Part shown: positions 11,520-27,638 of the stretch, one piece after another
Numbering within the stretch: position 1 is the first letter of the stretch
Layout: every line of letters starts with the position of its first letter
From: Tillandsia leiboldiana
Taxonomy: Eukaryota; Streptophyta; Magnoliopsida; Poales; Bromeliaceae
NCBI GenBank assembly: GCA_029204045.2
Contig: CM055065.1
Coordinates: forward strand, 46,347,475-46,411,474
Direction of reading: 5' to 3'
Length of the DNA stretch: 64,000 bases
Notes under the pieces: generated by a model
What the model saw: only the letters and a program-made list of their open reading frames with translations
Told to the model about the DNA's origin: nothing
Databases searched by the model: none
Made by a program: the position numbers and the translations under genes

Positions 11520-12172
11520 GGGATAATTGCCTGTGTACCCCTGAAATATGAAGAAATATCTGATTTACCCCTCTTATTTTTTTCTTTCCAATATACCCTT
11601 CATACGTTCCACCGTTATTATAAATACCCCTACCGTTTCCCTTTGTTAAGTTAACTAGGGTTAAACTAGAGTTAAATAATAATCAGAGTTGAAAACTATC
11701 AGATATACCTATTTTGCCCGGGTTTAGGGTTTAGGGTTTAGGGTTTAGGATTTTTTAGGGTTTTAGGGTTTAGGGTTTAGGGTTTTAGGGTTTAGGGTTT
11801 TTTAGGGCTCTAGGGTTTAGGGTTTAGGGTTTTAGGGTTTAGAGTTTAGGGTTTTTTAGGGTTTTAGGGTTTAGGGTTTAGGGTTTTAGGGTTTAGGGTT
11901 TTAGGGTTTAGGGTTTAGGGTTTTAGGGTTTAGGGGTTTAGGGTTTTAGGGTTTAGGGTTTTAGGGTTTTAGGGTTTAGGATATATTTGAAAGGGCAAAA
12001 TAGTAATTACACACAGATAACGGCAGTTTCATACGGTACACTAACAGAGTTTAACTTCAGGGGTATTTTGGAAAGAAGTTGGAACGTAAGAAGGGTAGTT
12101 TTAATATTAGCCTTTTAAGAGAGGTAAATATGAAAACACGAAAATTTTTAGGGGTACGTAGGAAATTGCCCC
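11520..12172 (-). mobile_element. Small element filled with telomere-like repeats, copy 2 (inverted)
   Basis: Starts GGGATAATTGCCTGTGTACC and ends …GGGGTACGTAGGAAATTGCCCC. It is the reverse complement of 10554-11182 apart from scattered substitutions and repeat-number differences. The array (about 11718-11980) reads TTTAGGG/TTTTAGGG. The element ends 148 bp upstream of the XCT start codon, so it forms part of that gene's proximal promoter or borders it. Confidence 0.65.
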
Positions 12173-12275
12173 TAATAATAATATTATTATTTTTTTTGAA
12201 AAAATTTAAAAGTATTGAGGCTTGAGGGGTATAGTATATATAAGTAATAAATCGTGCAATATAGCTTCATTGGAA

Positions 12276-12280
<5 letters not shown>

Positions 12281-12310
<30 letters not shown>
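12281..12310 (+). promoter_or_regulatory. (GA)n tract in the XCT 5' leader
   Basis: A GA repeat of about 30 bp lies just upstream of the start codon (12321). GA tracts in plant 5' leaders are known binding sites of BBR/BPC proteins. A role here is inferred from position only. Confidence 0.45.
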
Positions 12311-12315
<5 letters not shown>

Positions 12316-12320
12316 GAAGG

Positions 12321-15300
12321 ATGGCGGGGATGGGGGATGGGTACGTGGGGACGGCGCAGGACGCGGTGAGGATACGGCGGCTGGAGAAGCAGCGGGAGGC
12401 GGAGCGCCGGAAGATTCAGGAGCTCAAGACCAAGTCGGCCGCCGCCGGAGGCCAGACTGGCCTCCTCCAGTTCGGCTCCGGCACCTCCGAGGTTGCGCAG
12501 TCTGCCCTCCCAATCCTCCCCAATCCAAATGATCTCTTTTTGCTACAACTACTTTTCTCTCTTTTTTATTTTTTTATTTTTTATTTTTATTTTTCACTCT
12601 AGCTTTTATGAAATTTGGTATCTGTTGATGTCTCTAGACTCTCATTAGGGATCAAAATTTTGTTTTTGTTTTTTTTATTTATTTATTTTGATGACCAATT
12701 GTGAACCCTAGTTCTAGGTTTTTTTTTTTTTTTTTTTTAAGTTTTAATCTCTGGGAAATGATTATAAGTGCGAGATTTGATCTATATTGATCTCTGCATA
12801 CTCTAATTAGGCATCAAATTTTAATCTTTCCTTTTTTTGGGTGCAAATTTACAGTTTTATTTTTCTTTTTTGGTTTATATTGACGTAATTTTTGTCGCCT
12901 TATCCAAAACCCTAATATTGATTGTTGTACATATGATGATCACTTCTTTTTTTTTTTTTCCCGACAAATCATCCACATTTGTTTTAATTTTTAACCTTTG
13001 GGAGAGATTTGATTACTCTGATTAGGCATCATACCCTAAAATTATAATTTTTTTGGTTGTATTGACCCTGGTTCTAGGTTATTGAAGGAATATCTTGTGT
13101 TCTGATTGGGGAAAAAAAAAACCTTAGGAAAACCCTAGGTATTGATGATGAACACCTCATCTTTCTTGTCTTTGTTCTGACAAATCATCCAAATTTTTTG
13201 AAAATTTTACTTTTTACTTCTGAGAAATGGTTGTAAGTGAGCAATTTTATCTCTGTTGCTGTCTCTAGAATCTGATTATTAAGCATTAATACTTGATCTT
13301 TTAAAAAAAAAAATAAATTTACAGTTTGTTTTTGTTTTACTGACCTGATTGTGAACCCTAGTGATAAGGTGATGAAAGTGAGGCATTATTACTTATACAA
13401 GACTTGAGCTAGTAGATATTCTGGCTTCTGATATTCGATTTATTTGGGTATAGGGTTTTTGGATCCTACATCGGCACGGTTTTATATGATGTGAAAGAAA
13501 GAACTCTGGCCGATTGAATTAGGGTATTATGACTTGATTTAGTCTTAAGAATACGATTTCACTATCCGACACCCATTGTCGTTCGACCTTAATGATCCAT
13601 CCCTCATGCTTCACCACGTGATCTTTTATCTGTGGTGCATTCATCGTGTGAATCGTAAGCGCTAATCAATTATCCTAAAAACACATGCTGATAAGAAGGG
13701 TGCATCCATCGCACTTAAGAGCTCAACCACAACATTTGCGGATTTTGATCTGACTCAACCCCGCCTAAAAGTTATGCCTATTGTTGGGCCTCTGGTTGAG
13801 TTGTTGTTAGGTATGTTGTGGACCGCAACCCCACTCAACTTATTGGGCTCACTCAACTAAACTTATTAGTCTCCTGGGTCTATTATCACGAGACAGAAAG
13901 TTAGACCTATTTTGTCAATAATAAATAGCCAACACATCGCTCATTGAATTTATGGAGCCTCGATGTGCTTTTGCCTATGTAACAATCATATGTAGATTGC
14001 GCGAAGGTTTGTTATATCATTGTTTGAGGCAGTTTACGTATTGGAAGAGTAGGCAATAAAAACTTGCGATACCTAGGGTTGGTTCTTTCAGCTGAACGTT
14101 CCTTTTCTAGCTCTGAATAGGGCCATTGTCAAAATGTACATCAAGCATCATGTTCTAGATAGAACAATTCCTCTGCAAATCTTAGATATTGTTTCGCCAT
14201 ATTTGGAGGGGTGTATACGAGCTGCCACGCAAGGTTATATATGTATTAGGATTCGTTAGGTTTTATTACTGTTAAGCAGGCTCAAAATTGACTTCAAATG
14301 AGGGGCTTAGTCTTTCTACACAGGCTATGCTTTCTGGTAGTTACAGATAAATAAAATTGTTATGAAATGGTTAGTTTATTCTACTTATCTTACTAGATTT
14401 TGCTTGCTTCTTCTACATTTTGTTCATTTATTTTCGAATTCTCCTACTTATTTGTGCTCTTGTGTTGTATTTCACCCCTGCTAACAATATATATCAAATA
14501 TTCCCGAAAGCGAAAGTTCCCTTTCTGTTGCATAGAGTATTTAGGATGTGATGTTTTTTGCTGCATGCTGTCAAGTCCCTCAAAATTATGCTGTGGCCCT
14601 GTGGCTGCTTTGTGTTTTAGGTCTCATTTTTTGGGAATCTTTTCAACTTATTCAGAATATGCATGAAACAGCACTGGATTAAAAGATTTTGACTAAATTT
14701 CTCTCCTTTTATGATTATATATATACGAAGTTTTTTTTGCTCACCGGAGTGTACTATTCGATTTTATCTGTTTGAAATTGTTACTTACAAATTGCTATAA
14801 TATAATACTGTTGTTTACATTTTAATATGACAGTTATTCACTTATAATTAGAATTACTTTGGGTATTTACTGATTAAATTTATATATGTTTTGACGGTTT
14901 CAGATTCTTGAGACTGCATTTAAAAAGGAAACAGTCGGTTTAGTTACAAGAGAGCAATATGTTGAGAAGGTAATAGGGACCGAACTGTTTATCAGCATCA
15001 ATGTGGATTTTTTTGTCTTTAATAGGGAACACAAAATGACTAGCTACATTTCCTGTATCATTCCTGTGCTTTGTAGAGAGTCAACATTCGGAGCAAAATC
15101 GAGGAAGAGGAGAAGGAAAAGCTTCAAAAATTGCAACAAGAGTTAGTTCTATGATCTTCAATATTGTTATGTTACTATAAAATTCTTCTACTCTCTTGTT
15201 TTATTAAAGAAGGATTCGTTACGTCGCAGAGAAGAAGAACTTCAGTTACAGAAAAGGAAAAAGAGGAGAGTGAAGGGAGACTCACGGCTATCCTTTGTTG

Positions 15301-15605
15301 ACGATATCGAGAATGAAAGTGATGAAGATGACGCTGAGAACAGTATGCTCTTTTTTATCTCTTCTTCCCCTTGCATCTCTTGCCAAAATTTCTGCGTATA
15401 AAATTGTCGGACTATCAGTTTGTTGGTGCTTAATTGTTGTGACACTCCCCCGACTGAACCTAGTACATCTAGCGCAGTTGGCTCAGGGCTTGATGGTTGG
15501 TACCCGAGGTCCCAAATTTGAAGCCTATTTGCTTCACATTTCTAGCTTAGTTTAATTTATTTATTAACAAAATGAACGAGGCGGATAGATTGCTTCCTTT
15601 TTCTC

Positions 15606-15653
<48 letters not shown>

Positions 15654-18408
15654 GTGACACTCCTCTAACAAACCAGAAAAGAGTCCAAAATAATGGTTCA
15701 GAGGGTTTCAGTAAGACACTTTTGGTTCTATGTGATTTAGTGGACCTTACCGGTTCTAAGTGTCTTATGGAGAATGTGATTTTGAGCTCTGCAGTTTTAA
15801 TAGGAGATAAGTCCGAAATCTGCAGCAAGAGAAAATATTATTGATTATGACCGTGCACAATTTTTGATAGCTAGTTTATTGGATTCTTATGAGTACATAA
15901 ATTTATCAGCAGTAATAAGGCTTATTAGTCAGCTGAATTAATCAAAGTTATGTTCCAGTGGAAGCGTTTGATCATTTAGACCTTCTAGACAAAAAGGCTG
16001 CAGAAAAATCGGAGAATGAATTTGCAGTTTGACCAATTATTCCTCAAGCATTAATTAGCTGTCAGTGATTTACTTTGCGAAGAACAATTACATAGAATGT
16101 GACTTTTCTTCTATATTATTTGATATTTTAAAAATCTACCTGTAATATTGATTATGAATAAAAGTTGTGTGGAACTAAACAGAAACGGCTCTAACTTTGT
16201 CTAACTATATTTTGTGTCTATAGAGGAAAATCAAGGAGTGAAAAGGCCTGGCCAGGGGAAGCTTGGGAAAGATCCGAGTGTTGAGACTAGCTTTTTGCCT
16301 GACAGGTATCACGTGTCAAGATAAATTTCTTGCCAGTGTCAATTGGAAAGAAATGATTTAATACTCTCCTAATTTTGGTTGGGCTTTAATCTCTGAGCTC
16401 TGTTGCCAAGAATGATCTTCCAGGGAGAGAGAGGCAGAGGAACAAGAGGAACGAGAAAGATTGAGGAAACAGTGGCTTCGTGAACAGGAGATGATCAAAA
16501 GTATCTCCCTGTCCTAATGTTGATGCTATGATTATTATTTTGTTGGATAACTCAATTGTATTAACTGGTTTACTACTATATTTCAGATGAACCGCTTGAA
16601 ATTACTTACAGTTATTGGGATGGAACGGGCCATAGGAGAGTTATCCAGGTAAAAAATTTTCTTTGATTGATTACAGATTTAATTCTTGAAATTTGCCCTG
16701 GTTTCAGTACGCCCTCGAAGTTTTGATTTTAACAATTTAGTCCGTCAAATTCGTCTGTTATAACAGAGAGCCTCAGTTGTTTTGTGGGACAAACTTAGGG
16801 GACTGAGCTGTTAAAATTGGTAGTTCTAAGATGTAATAGAAAGCAAAATTCGGATCAAGCTTCAGGAACAAAATTTATACCCATAGATCTGTTTCTTTGT
16901 AACAAATCACGTCTATGCTCTGCTGTAATCTTTTTAGCATCACTCAAGAACATTATCTTTGAATACTAGGTTCGGAAAGGTGACACCATAGGAGAATTCT
17001 TGCGAGCTGTTCAGCAGCAACTTGCGCCTGAGTTTCGAGAAGTACGAACGACATCTGTGGAGAATCTTCTCTATGTGAAAGAAGATCTAATAATTCCTCA
17101 CGTATGTCATTTTGCTTCTAATTTGTCTCTCTTTGTCGTTACTCTATGTCTCACTCTAATTGTAGCCACTTAAACATATTCCCTTTCCCCTGATTTGATC
17201 TGTTTGAAATTTCAGCAACACAGTTTCTACGAGTTAATCATCAACAAAGCGAGGGGCAAAAGTGGACCGGTAATGCATAGTTTAGTTAACACTTCTGTTT
17301 TTATCCGCTCTTCTTTTTTTTTTAAGCTGTGACCGTTTTCTGTACTTTATTAAGCACTTCTATTTACAGCAGAAGCTATTAATTGAACTTTTAAAACTTT
17401 TTGTACTCTATAGTTGGTAGATAAATGCTTTCTTTTCTGGTACAAGCTTAATCTATTAGAAATAATCAGCATCGTAATCTGATCTATGGGAAATGCCATC
17501 TATTATGCAAATTTCATTATCATGAATGTTAAGTTTTCTGGATAATTATCTATGAACCGAAATCTTTGTCTAGCGAAGACCTCATCAAAAGTATATCCTG
17601 GGGTGAGCATAGAAATTTTTAATTCAGTTGTTTTTGATCTACCATTTTGCTCGATACATATCTATAGATTTTAAGCTTTTTCCTCTAAGCTGTAAATTTG
17701 CATCTGCAGCTTTTCCACTTTGATGTTCATGAAGACGTGCGTACTATTGCTGATGCGACAATAGAGAAAGATGAGGTAACGTGTCGACCTCTTCTTTCAA
17801 TTTCAGCAATGAAAGCTTTTTACTTGAATAGTCTATATATTTCTTCTGTATAATCTAGTGCTTTGATTGTTTCATCTTCCCCCCTCCCGACGCATTACTT
17901 GAGAATTTCCTCGACATTTTGATTGTCAAGATTCTTTGGCAGCCCGACGGAGCTTGTTATTTTCTAGTTGTAAATCGAGAAACCTAATGTTGTTGCAATG
18001 CGCATCACACGAAACCTCTTAAGTTGAATGATGTTAAAGTTTATATATATATATTTTTTATTGCCTTGCAGTCTCATGCTGGAAAGGTTGTGGAAAGACA
18101 CTGGTACGAGAAGAACAAGCATATCTTTCCTGCCTCGAGATGGGAGGTTTGTCCTCTGAACTTTCATGCGCTTTTTACCCACTCAAGTGCCGTTTGAGTC
18201 GCATTGTTTAAATGCTTCCCAACAACTACGGTAGAAGCTGATGTTTCCGATTGGAGCTTCTTCTGTTTTTGAAGCATAGAAGCTCATAAGCACAATTCCC
18301 GTTGCTCTTTTCTTTCCGTCGGAATATTCTCGACTAATCTCGCTTCTTGTTCTTCAGATATACGACCCGACTAAGAAGTGGGAGCGCTACACGATACACG
18401 GGGATTAA
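12321..18408 (+). CDS. XCT: XAP5 CIRCADIAN TIMEKEEPER (XAP5 family nuclear protein)
   Basis: Twelve exons give a 1014-nt frame, 337 aa, the same length as Arabidopsis XCT: 12321-12491, 14904-14969, 15077-15141, 15230-15342, 16224-16305, 16424-16500, 16587-16648, 16970-17101, 17216-17269, 17710-17775, 18072-18146, 18358-18408. All introns are GT-AG and phases join without a break. The protein begins MAGMGDGYVGTAQDAVRIRR. It has a charged helical segment rich in Glu/Lys/Arg (about residues 18-110), an acidic stretch near residues 125-137, and the conserved XAP5 domain to the C-terminus, including TYSYWDGTGHRRVIQVRKGD and ending KKWERYTIHGD. XCT is a nuclear protein acting in circadian timing, light signalling, small-RNA production and splicing. 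Exon 1 is GC-rich. The ATG lies in a good context (AAGGATGGC) and matches the family start. Intron 1 is 2.4 kb. Intron 4 holds a SINE. Confidence 0.95.
12620..13370 (+). repeat. Degenerate tandem repeats inside XCT intron 1
   Basis: About four diverged copies, 200-280 bp each, share the order CTCTGGGAAATG…GAGATTTGATCT…TCTAATTAGGCATCA…GTGAACCCTAGTTCTAGG. Poly-T runs separate them. This explains part of the large first intron. The rest (13400-14900) is noncoding sequence, with no element ends I could fix. Confidence 0.4.
15449..15653 (+). mobile_element. tRNA-derived SINE in XCT intron 4
   Basis: The head has a box A-like TAGCGCAGTTGGCTCAGGGC and a box B-like region (GGTCCCAAATTTGAAGCC) with tRNA spacing. 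The body ends in a (CA)n tail. Perfect 10-bp direct repeats GTGACACTCC flank it at 15439-15448 and 15654-15663. It sits sense to the gene, between exons 4 and 5. The tRNA fold is degraded, so it is not a tRNA gene. Confidence 0.7.
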
Positions 18409-18918
18409 AGCTTCGCAGTGTGCGCAAGCGGAGATTGGGTTCTTACTTTGTAGTTTATATGTGACCACTGTAGACTTGTTTAAGCCTCTGTGCTCAGAGT
18501 AGGATCTGCAATTGATCACAATTTAGGCTCCTTTTCTTTGTACTGTAAAAAGATATTGAGTACTTGTTGGAGAATATGTAATATTACCTTTTTACCCCAA
18601 GGTAATGATGTAATCTATCATGGAGTCATGTTTTTGTTGATTTGGTGCTGTGGATCATATTTTGTGGCTTAAAATTCTTAAGGAAAAGATTATTCTACCT
18701 ACAATTGGGGCCTTAAAAAGATGGATTGTTACAACGGGCGGAAGTTCAAACCTCCGTTTGTTTGTGTTGCGTCTTTTTAGAAAAATTGGATTCGAAAATT
18801 TAGGGGGATTTTTTCTATTTTAGTTAATTGAGCTTTCAATTTTATAAATTTGATCAAATATTTTGTTTTGATCGGAGATGTTGTGTATATAATTCTTTAA
18901 TAAGTAATTTAAAATAAA

Positions 18919-18925
<7 letters not shown>
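18409..18925 (+). other. XCT 3' untranslated region and downstream flank
   Basis: No further coding exon follows the TAA. TTTGTACTGTAAAAAG and GTAATATTACC near 18538-18590 fit a plant poly(A) region. Nothing else recognisable occurs before the (TA)n tract at 18926. Confidence 0.5.

Positions 18926-18987
<62 letters not shown>
18926..18987. repeat. (TA)n microsatellite
   Basis: About 60 bp of uninterrupted TA directly abuts the left end of the 173-bp MITE at 18988. Confidence 0.95.
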
Positions 18988-18989
<2 letters not shown>

Positions 18990-19160
18990 GCAATGCTATA
19001 TGTACACCCCGAAAGGGGTGTATATCCTACACCCCACCCATCCAATGGGTGGGGTGCCTTTGGGGTCACTTGATGTGACCCCTTCTCACACCCTCACCCA
19101 TTGGATGGGTGAGGGTGTAGGATGTACACCCCGGATGGGGTGTACACATAGCATTTTCCT
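18988..19160. mobile_element. MITE, family A, copy 1 (in a TA tract)
   Basis: Ends are inverted repeats: GGGCAATGCTATATGTACAC at the left and the reverse complement of AGGAAAATGCTATGTGTACA at the right. The core is a nested palindrome of CCCACCCATCCAATGGGTGG and similar blocks. It is flanked by TATATATAT on both sides, so the target duplication cannot be read. Closely related copies lie at 22754-22925 and 38527-38698. Confidence 0.7.
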
Positions 19161-19289
19161 ATATATATATAGAGAGTAGTGCTACCGGTACACCATGGTT
19201 CGGGGTGTACATCATACACCCCGAACCATGTGCGGCTGGGATTTAGTTCCAATTAAGCGGGATTTCCATATACTCTATTCTCACCCCGC

Positions 19290-19620
19290 CTAACCTTTTC
19301 TCTCTTTCTCTCTCTCGCGCTCCCTCTCTCTCCCCATTCCCTCTCTCTCTCTCGCGCTCCCGCTCTCTCTCTAGTGCTCTTTCTCTTTCTCTCGCTCGCT
19401 CGCTTCGACTGTCAACCAGCAGGCGAGGGCCGGTAAAACCAGGGCTCTATCGTCTCCGTCGTTTAGGGTTGCCTTGGAATCGCCTTGCGAAGCACCCGAG
19501 GACCGCTCAACGAAGAGCTCTGTCGCCTCCGTCACCTCCATTGTGTAGGGTTTAGGGTTTAGTTACCTCGCCTCACCGCGCCGATCGGTAGGGTATTCTT
19601 TTTTTTTTTTCTTTTTGTGT
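19290..19620 (+). promoter_or_regulatory. CT-rich leader-like region upstream of the Ulp1 gene
   Basis: Long TC-rich tracts followed by GC-rich sequence and TTTAGGGTT motifs resemble a plant promoter/5'UTR. A likely leader intron runs on to the acceptor TGCAG at 20157-20161, just before the ATG at 20170. No clear TATA box was fixed. Confidence 0.35.
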
Positions 19621-20169
19621 TTTTGCTTCAATTTATGTTAATCTTGTTAATCCTGAAATAAGTGTACAAATTCATATAGATGGGTTAAGCACAGTTATAG
19701 ATGGATTAAGCACAGTTATAGATGCCACCCAATTAGACCATTTCCACTATCTCTTTCCACTATTACCCACTTAACCACATTTGGGAAAAACAAATTTGGT
19801 TCATTGTGTAATTGTGTACCGGTACGAACCTTTTGGAACACATATGTACCGGTACACTTTTTTGTGTACCGGTACACTTATTTGTGCACTAGGATAATCG
19901 TATTCACTACAGGTACATTCTGTTTTGTACACTAGGATAATGGTAGTTCTCTTTATAAAAAAAATCGTTCTTAATTTTTTTAATTAGCTAATGAAAGATC
20001 CCTTTTCATTCTCACAGAAGAATTTAGTTTTTTTAATATCTTTTTTTGTGTTCCAACAAATATAATGACATGTTGAATTGAAAATATTAAGCATTATTCT
20101 CTTGTAATTTAAGTGTTTTAGAATAATTAATGAATTGCTACACGTGATTTTTATAATGCAGCTGAAGAT

Positions 20170-24138
<3,969 letters not shown>

Positions 24139-24660
24139 AGATAATTATGTACAATAAATACTTTGGTTTAATTTATATGTTGAGTTGTATTAATATGTTG
24201 TATATCCGATGAATATTGTATTGAGTCATATATACGATTCATTGTATTCCATTTTTGATCAGTTTGATTTTAGTTTAATGTTGATTTGTATTGATTCGTT
24301 GTAGAGCAGATGAATATTGTATGAATTCAGTGTATCCCTGTTTTGATCAGTTTCAGTTTGATATTGTATTGTATCAATCTGTTGTAATTTTTATGAATAT
24401 TGTATTGATTCCTTTTATTGATTCATTGTATCTTAGTTATGATCGGTTTGTGTTTTATGGTGAGTTGTAGTCATTCGCCGCAAATGTGATTATTTTTATG
24501 CTGATTACCTCACTAATTTTATTTTTTCATATATTTTACATTTTATAAGTTTATTTTATATTAAATATAAAAATTTTATTAAATTATAATTGTTTCAAAA
24601 GTATTAATTTTTAAATTTTAATCTATATACAATTCTTTTATATAATTGTGAAGATAAATT
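24139..24660 (+). other. 3' flank of Ulp1 gene with TATTGTATTGA-type repeats
   Basis: Several diverged copies of GATGAATATTGTATTGA… and GATCAGTTTGATTTTA follow the stop codon (24180-24450), a loose tandem array of about 70-80 bp units. It is AT-rich, and no frame was recognised. Confidence 0.4.
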
Positions 24661-24665
24661 TACTC

Positions 24666-25500
24666 AGGTACTCAATACTGAGTACCGTTAGTGAGGAATC
24701 CAAGTGTGTGGTGTTTCTGGTTTTGAGGACCAGAAATGAGTACCGGTATTTTGGGTTTTGATGAACTTGAATGGGAAGCGGATGCGGCATTCAGTACCGG
24801 TCCTCATTAATTAGTACCGGTACATAATCTTTCGTTTCGGTACATAACATTCAGTACCGGTACATATTCCTTACTGCCGGTACTAAAAAATGTACAAACC
24901 AAGTGCCTGACAAACAGATAGACTTACCCTTCGGTTGCTCATTCTGTACCGGTACTCACGATTTCGTACCGGTACAGAGTGATCCGGTATTCTTCTAAGT
25001 TCCTCAAAACCCAAAAGTATTATTCATGGATTTATCCATCAGTACCGGTACGCAACCAAGAGTACCGGTACTTGAGGGAGAAATCCATTAATACTACATT
25101 CGGGTTTTGAGGAACTTGGGTAAGTACCGGAACCATTTGTACCGGTACGCAATGATCAATACCGGTATGAATTGACGATTGCAAGTGTGATGCTTTCGGG
25201 TTATGAGGAACTTGGATGTGTACCGAAACCATGTGTACCGGTACGGAAATATAAGTACCGGTACGGAATTTAGTACCTGTACTGAATTATAAGTACCGGT
25301 ACAGATTTACCAACCCAAGTGATAGACTATCTGTACCGGAACACAATATTTATGTACCGGTACACTTGTTCTTCTCACTCAGTCGCGTTACATGAAACTT
25401 CATCATACAATACCGGTACCGGAACTCATAAATTAGTACCGGTACTTCTTATTTTAGTACCGGTACTAATTTATGAGAACCGGTACTTAGTGTTAAAATT
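24666..25500. repeat. Cluster of GTACCGGTAC palindromes, block 2
   Basis: About 20 exact or near copies of the self-complementary decamer GTACCGGTAC are spaced 15-40 bp apart, separated by short A/T-rich linkers. Larger inverted units are nested in it, such as TTCCTCAAAACCC…GGGTTTTGAGGAACTTGG around TACTATTCATGGATTTATCC. Related clusters lie at about 19810-19890, 33205-33900 and 38916-39230. Confidence 0.8.
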
Positions 25501-26225
25501 TCAATAGATTTAAAAACTTGAAGAACTTTTAAATTTTGGGATTTAACAAATAGAAATATCTGTTAAGAATAGATACTTGGAAAATTGTGTAGTAAGTTGC
25601 TTCTCGTAAACTGGTAATGACAAAAGGATACTCCAGAACAAATCAATATAACTGTTACAGCACCAAATAAAAAATATTCTAGAATAATTAACTTTAAATG
25701 TTGGAGAACACATTGATGCAATTGCAGAACATTCATATACAACAAATCAGCTTCTCAGAATTACATCTCCAATTCAGATCCCGGAAACACAGTGCAGTCA
25801 TCTTTTCAGATTTACAATTCCATTCCTTTACAACATACAAGTTACCATAGTACAGTCATACATCTTAGATTTGTACATGTGAATTAACCATATACCAATC
25901 ACAATCAGCTTGGCTTATGACCCCCTTTTATACACATATTGCCACAATTATTATAACCCTAATGATTTACAGATTAGTTGCATTTAAATGTATTTATAAT
26001 TCAAGCTACTCATATTTACATGCATCAATAATTCACTTGAAATATTAAATTTACAATACCCACGCATTAACAGCATCAGAAAATAGAAGAACATGGGGAC
26101 AAAAAAACAGAGTAGCAGTTTCATAACCAACCAACCATATGTAATAAACAATATTCGCAACCCTCCACACCTCCCCCCCTCCCCACTCACTTGTAATCGC
26201 TCGTCAACATCATCAATATAAGATG
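25501..26225. other. Noncoding stretch
   Basis: AT-rich sequence with no recognised frame, RNA gene or element end. Confidence 0.4.
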
Positions 26226-26233
26226 TAAAGACC

Positions 26234-27188
26234 TTATCGGCCAAATTCAGCATCACCTTGCATCAAAGGCCTGTGTTGATTGGCAGCAACCAAAATAGCC
26301 TTGAACCGGCTGAATGGAACCGCCATGAAACTCCTCTGTCATCATGCCAATAAAACAGCCATTAGGTTCTTAGTGACAAGTGACTGAAGCACAATACCAA
26401 ACCTTACAAACTGTCACATGGCGTGAATGTTAGCAACAGCGATAACCAGATTATATCTAGATTAAAACCTCAAGGAAGGCTCCAGAATTGTTAAATTAAA
26501 AACAATAAAAATCCTGGAACAATAGCCATAATCTCCTACATTCACAAATTGTACCACCATGCTTCTCACCCTACTTACGTCATAACAGAAAGGAGAGAAG
26601 AAATTCAACAAATGGCAACAATACATCAGTTTGAGTAGTCTTCTGTACCAGAGCAACGTGGCTTAAATGGCATTGCCTAATTCAATGTGAAAGGTATGAT
26701 CATTGGGAACTTACTCCCCCACCAATACATTTCCTGAATGCTAGTATAAATTTCAATATAATTTTAAATATGTTTACACCAATTTCTCTTTGCCTCTCAT
26801 TCACAAAAAATCAAATAAAAATCAAATTGCCTAAAGCTAGCACTACAATTTTCAGCTTAAGACGTTAGCCTAAAATACACAAATGCTATTTTACATACCC
26901 TAACCTCATCATGTTCATTTTCAATACAGCTTACTCAACCTGATACGCTCCGCATAAATTACATGACCAAAATGAGAATCGCAAAACATAAGAAAATATT
27001 ACTGGAACAAATTCATAGCCAAGCAGATGTGATAAAAATCTTTGCAAATGTAACTCTAAATATATCTTCAATACAAAAAAAAATGCCTCATTGTTGATGT
27101 TAAATTGCAGTTTAAGTTGCTGAAGCTGCAATTTTTCTCGTTGCCATCGTCGGCCTAGAACCACAATCCCCACTAAAGCAGTAGCCAC
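26234..27188 (-). pseudogene. Two exon fragments resembling an ATG8-interacting protein (ATI) gene
   Basis: On the minus strand an exon near 27188-27075 encodes ATALVGIVVLGRRWQREKLQ followed by LQQLKLQFNI. A terminal exon near 26330-26234 encodes MAVPFSRFKAILVAANQHRP and ends in TAA. From memory these match the membrane-anchor/WQ-rich segment and the C-terminal SRFK…GNR segment of plant ATI-type ATG8-interacting proteins, which take part in selective autophagy of ER and plastid material. The N-terminal exons with ATG8-binding motifs were not found upstream; the Transposase_32-type gene lies there instead. Likely a captured 3' gene end. The family call is tentative. Confidence 0.4.
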
Positions 27189-27638
27189 AAATACATACCA
27201 AAATGTGTTAGTCTCTTTTGCCTTACTATACTATTAGGCAAATTTCAGAGTGGAAACTAGGCATCATAGCAAACACTACAAACCCAATGCGGGAATTATT
27301 ACGAAATTCATAAGCTTCTCCACATTTCTTGCGGGAATTATTAAGAAAATCAGAAGGTCATCTACATTCTAAAATGTCATTGCACATAAGTTGGTATAAC
27401 TCATATACCATTTTCTTTTGCCAACACTCTTTAGTAATAAAATTCAAAGTTAAGCCATAGTATTGAATTATATAATAATATTGATATTAAAACCCATTGA
27501 GTCCACAAGAAATGCCTAGTCAGATGGAACAACGATCTTCCTCCACGGGCTATTACTAAGACTAATAATATAACCCAATCGGTTAAGAAACAACTAACTA
27601 AATCGAAATGAAAAGCAAGCAGAAGATGGCGTACCGGG

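Noticed and set aside
10745..11980. True telomere or chromosome-end sequence
   Set aside because: Arrays are short, irregular (7- and 8-bp units with point changes), in both orientations, and enclosed in defined inverted-repeat elements with unique sequence on both sides.
15470..15540. tRNA gene
   Set aside because: Box A and B are recognisable, but the cloverleaf is not. It lies between a 10-bp target duplication and a repeat tail, so it is a SINE head.
15604..15828. Open frame of alternating Val-Cys
   Set aside because: Translation of the (CA)n tail of a SINE.
24666..25500. CRISPR-like array from regularly recurring GTACCGGTAC
   Set aside because: This is a plant nuclear context. The repeat is a 10-bp palindrome with irregular spacing and no unique equal-length spacers.
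26984..27070. Read-through peptide following the ATI-like exon
   Set aside because: Sequence after QFNINNEA loses family resemblance and looks like intron. Only the exon part was kept.
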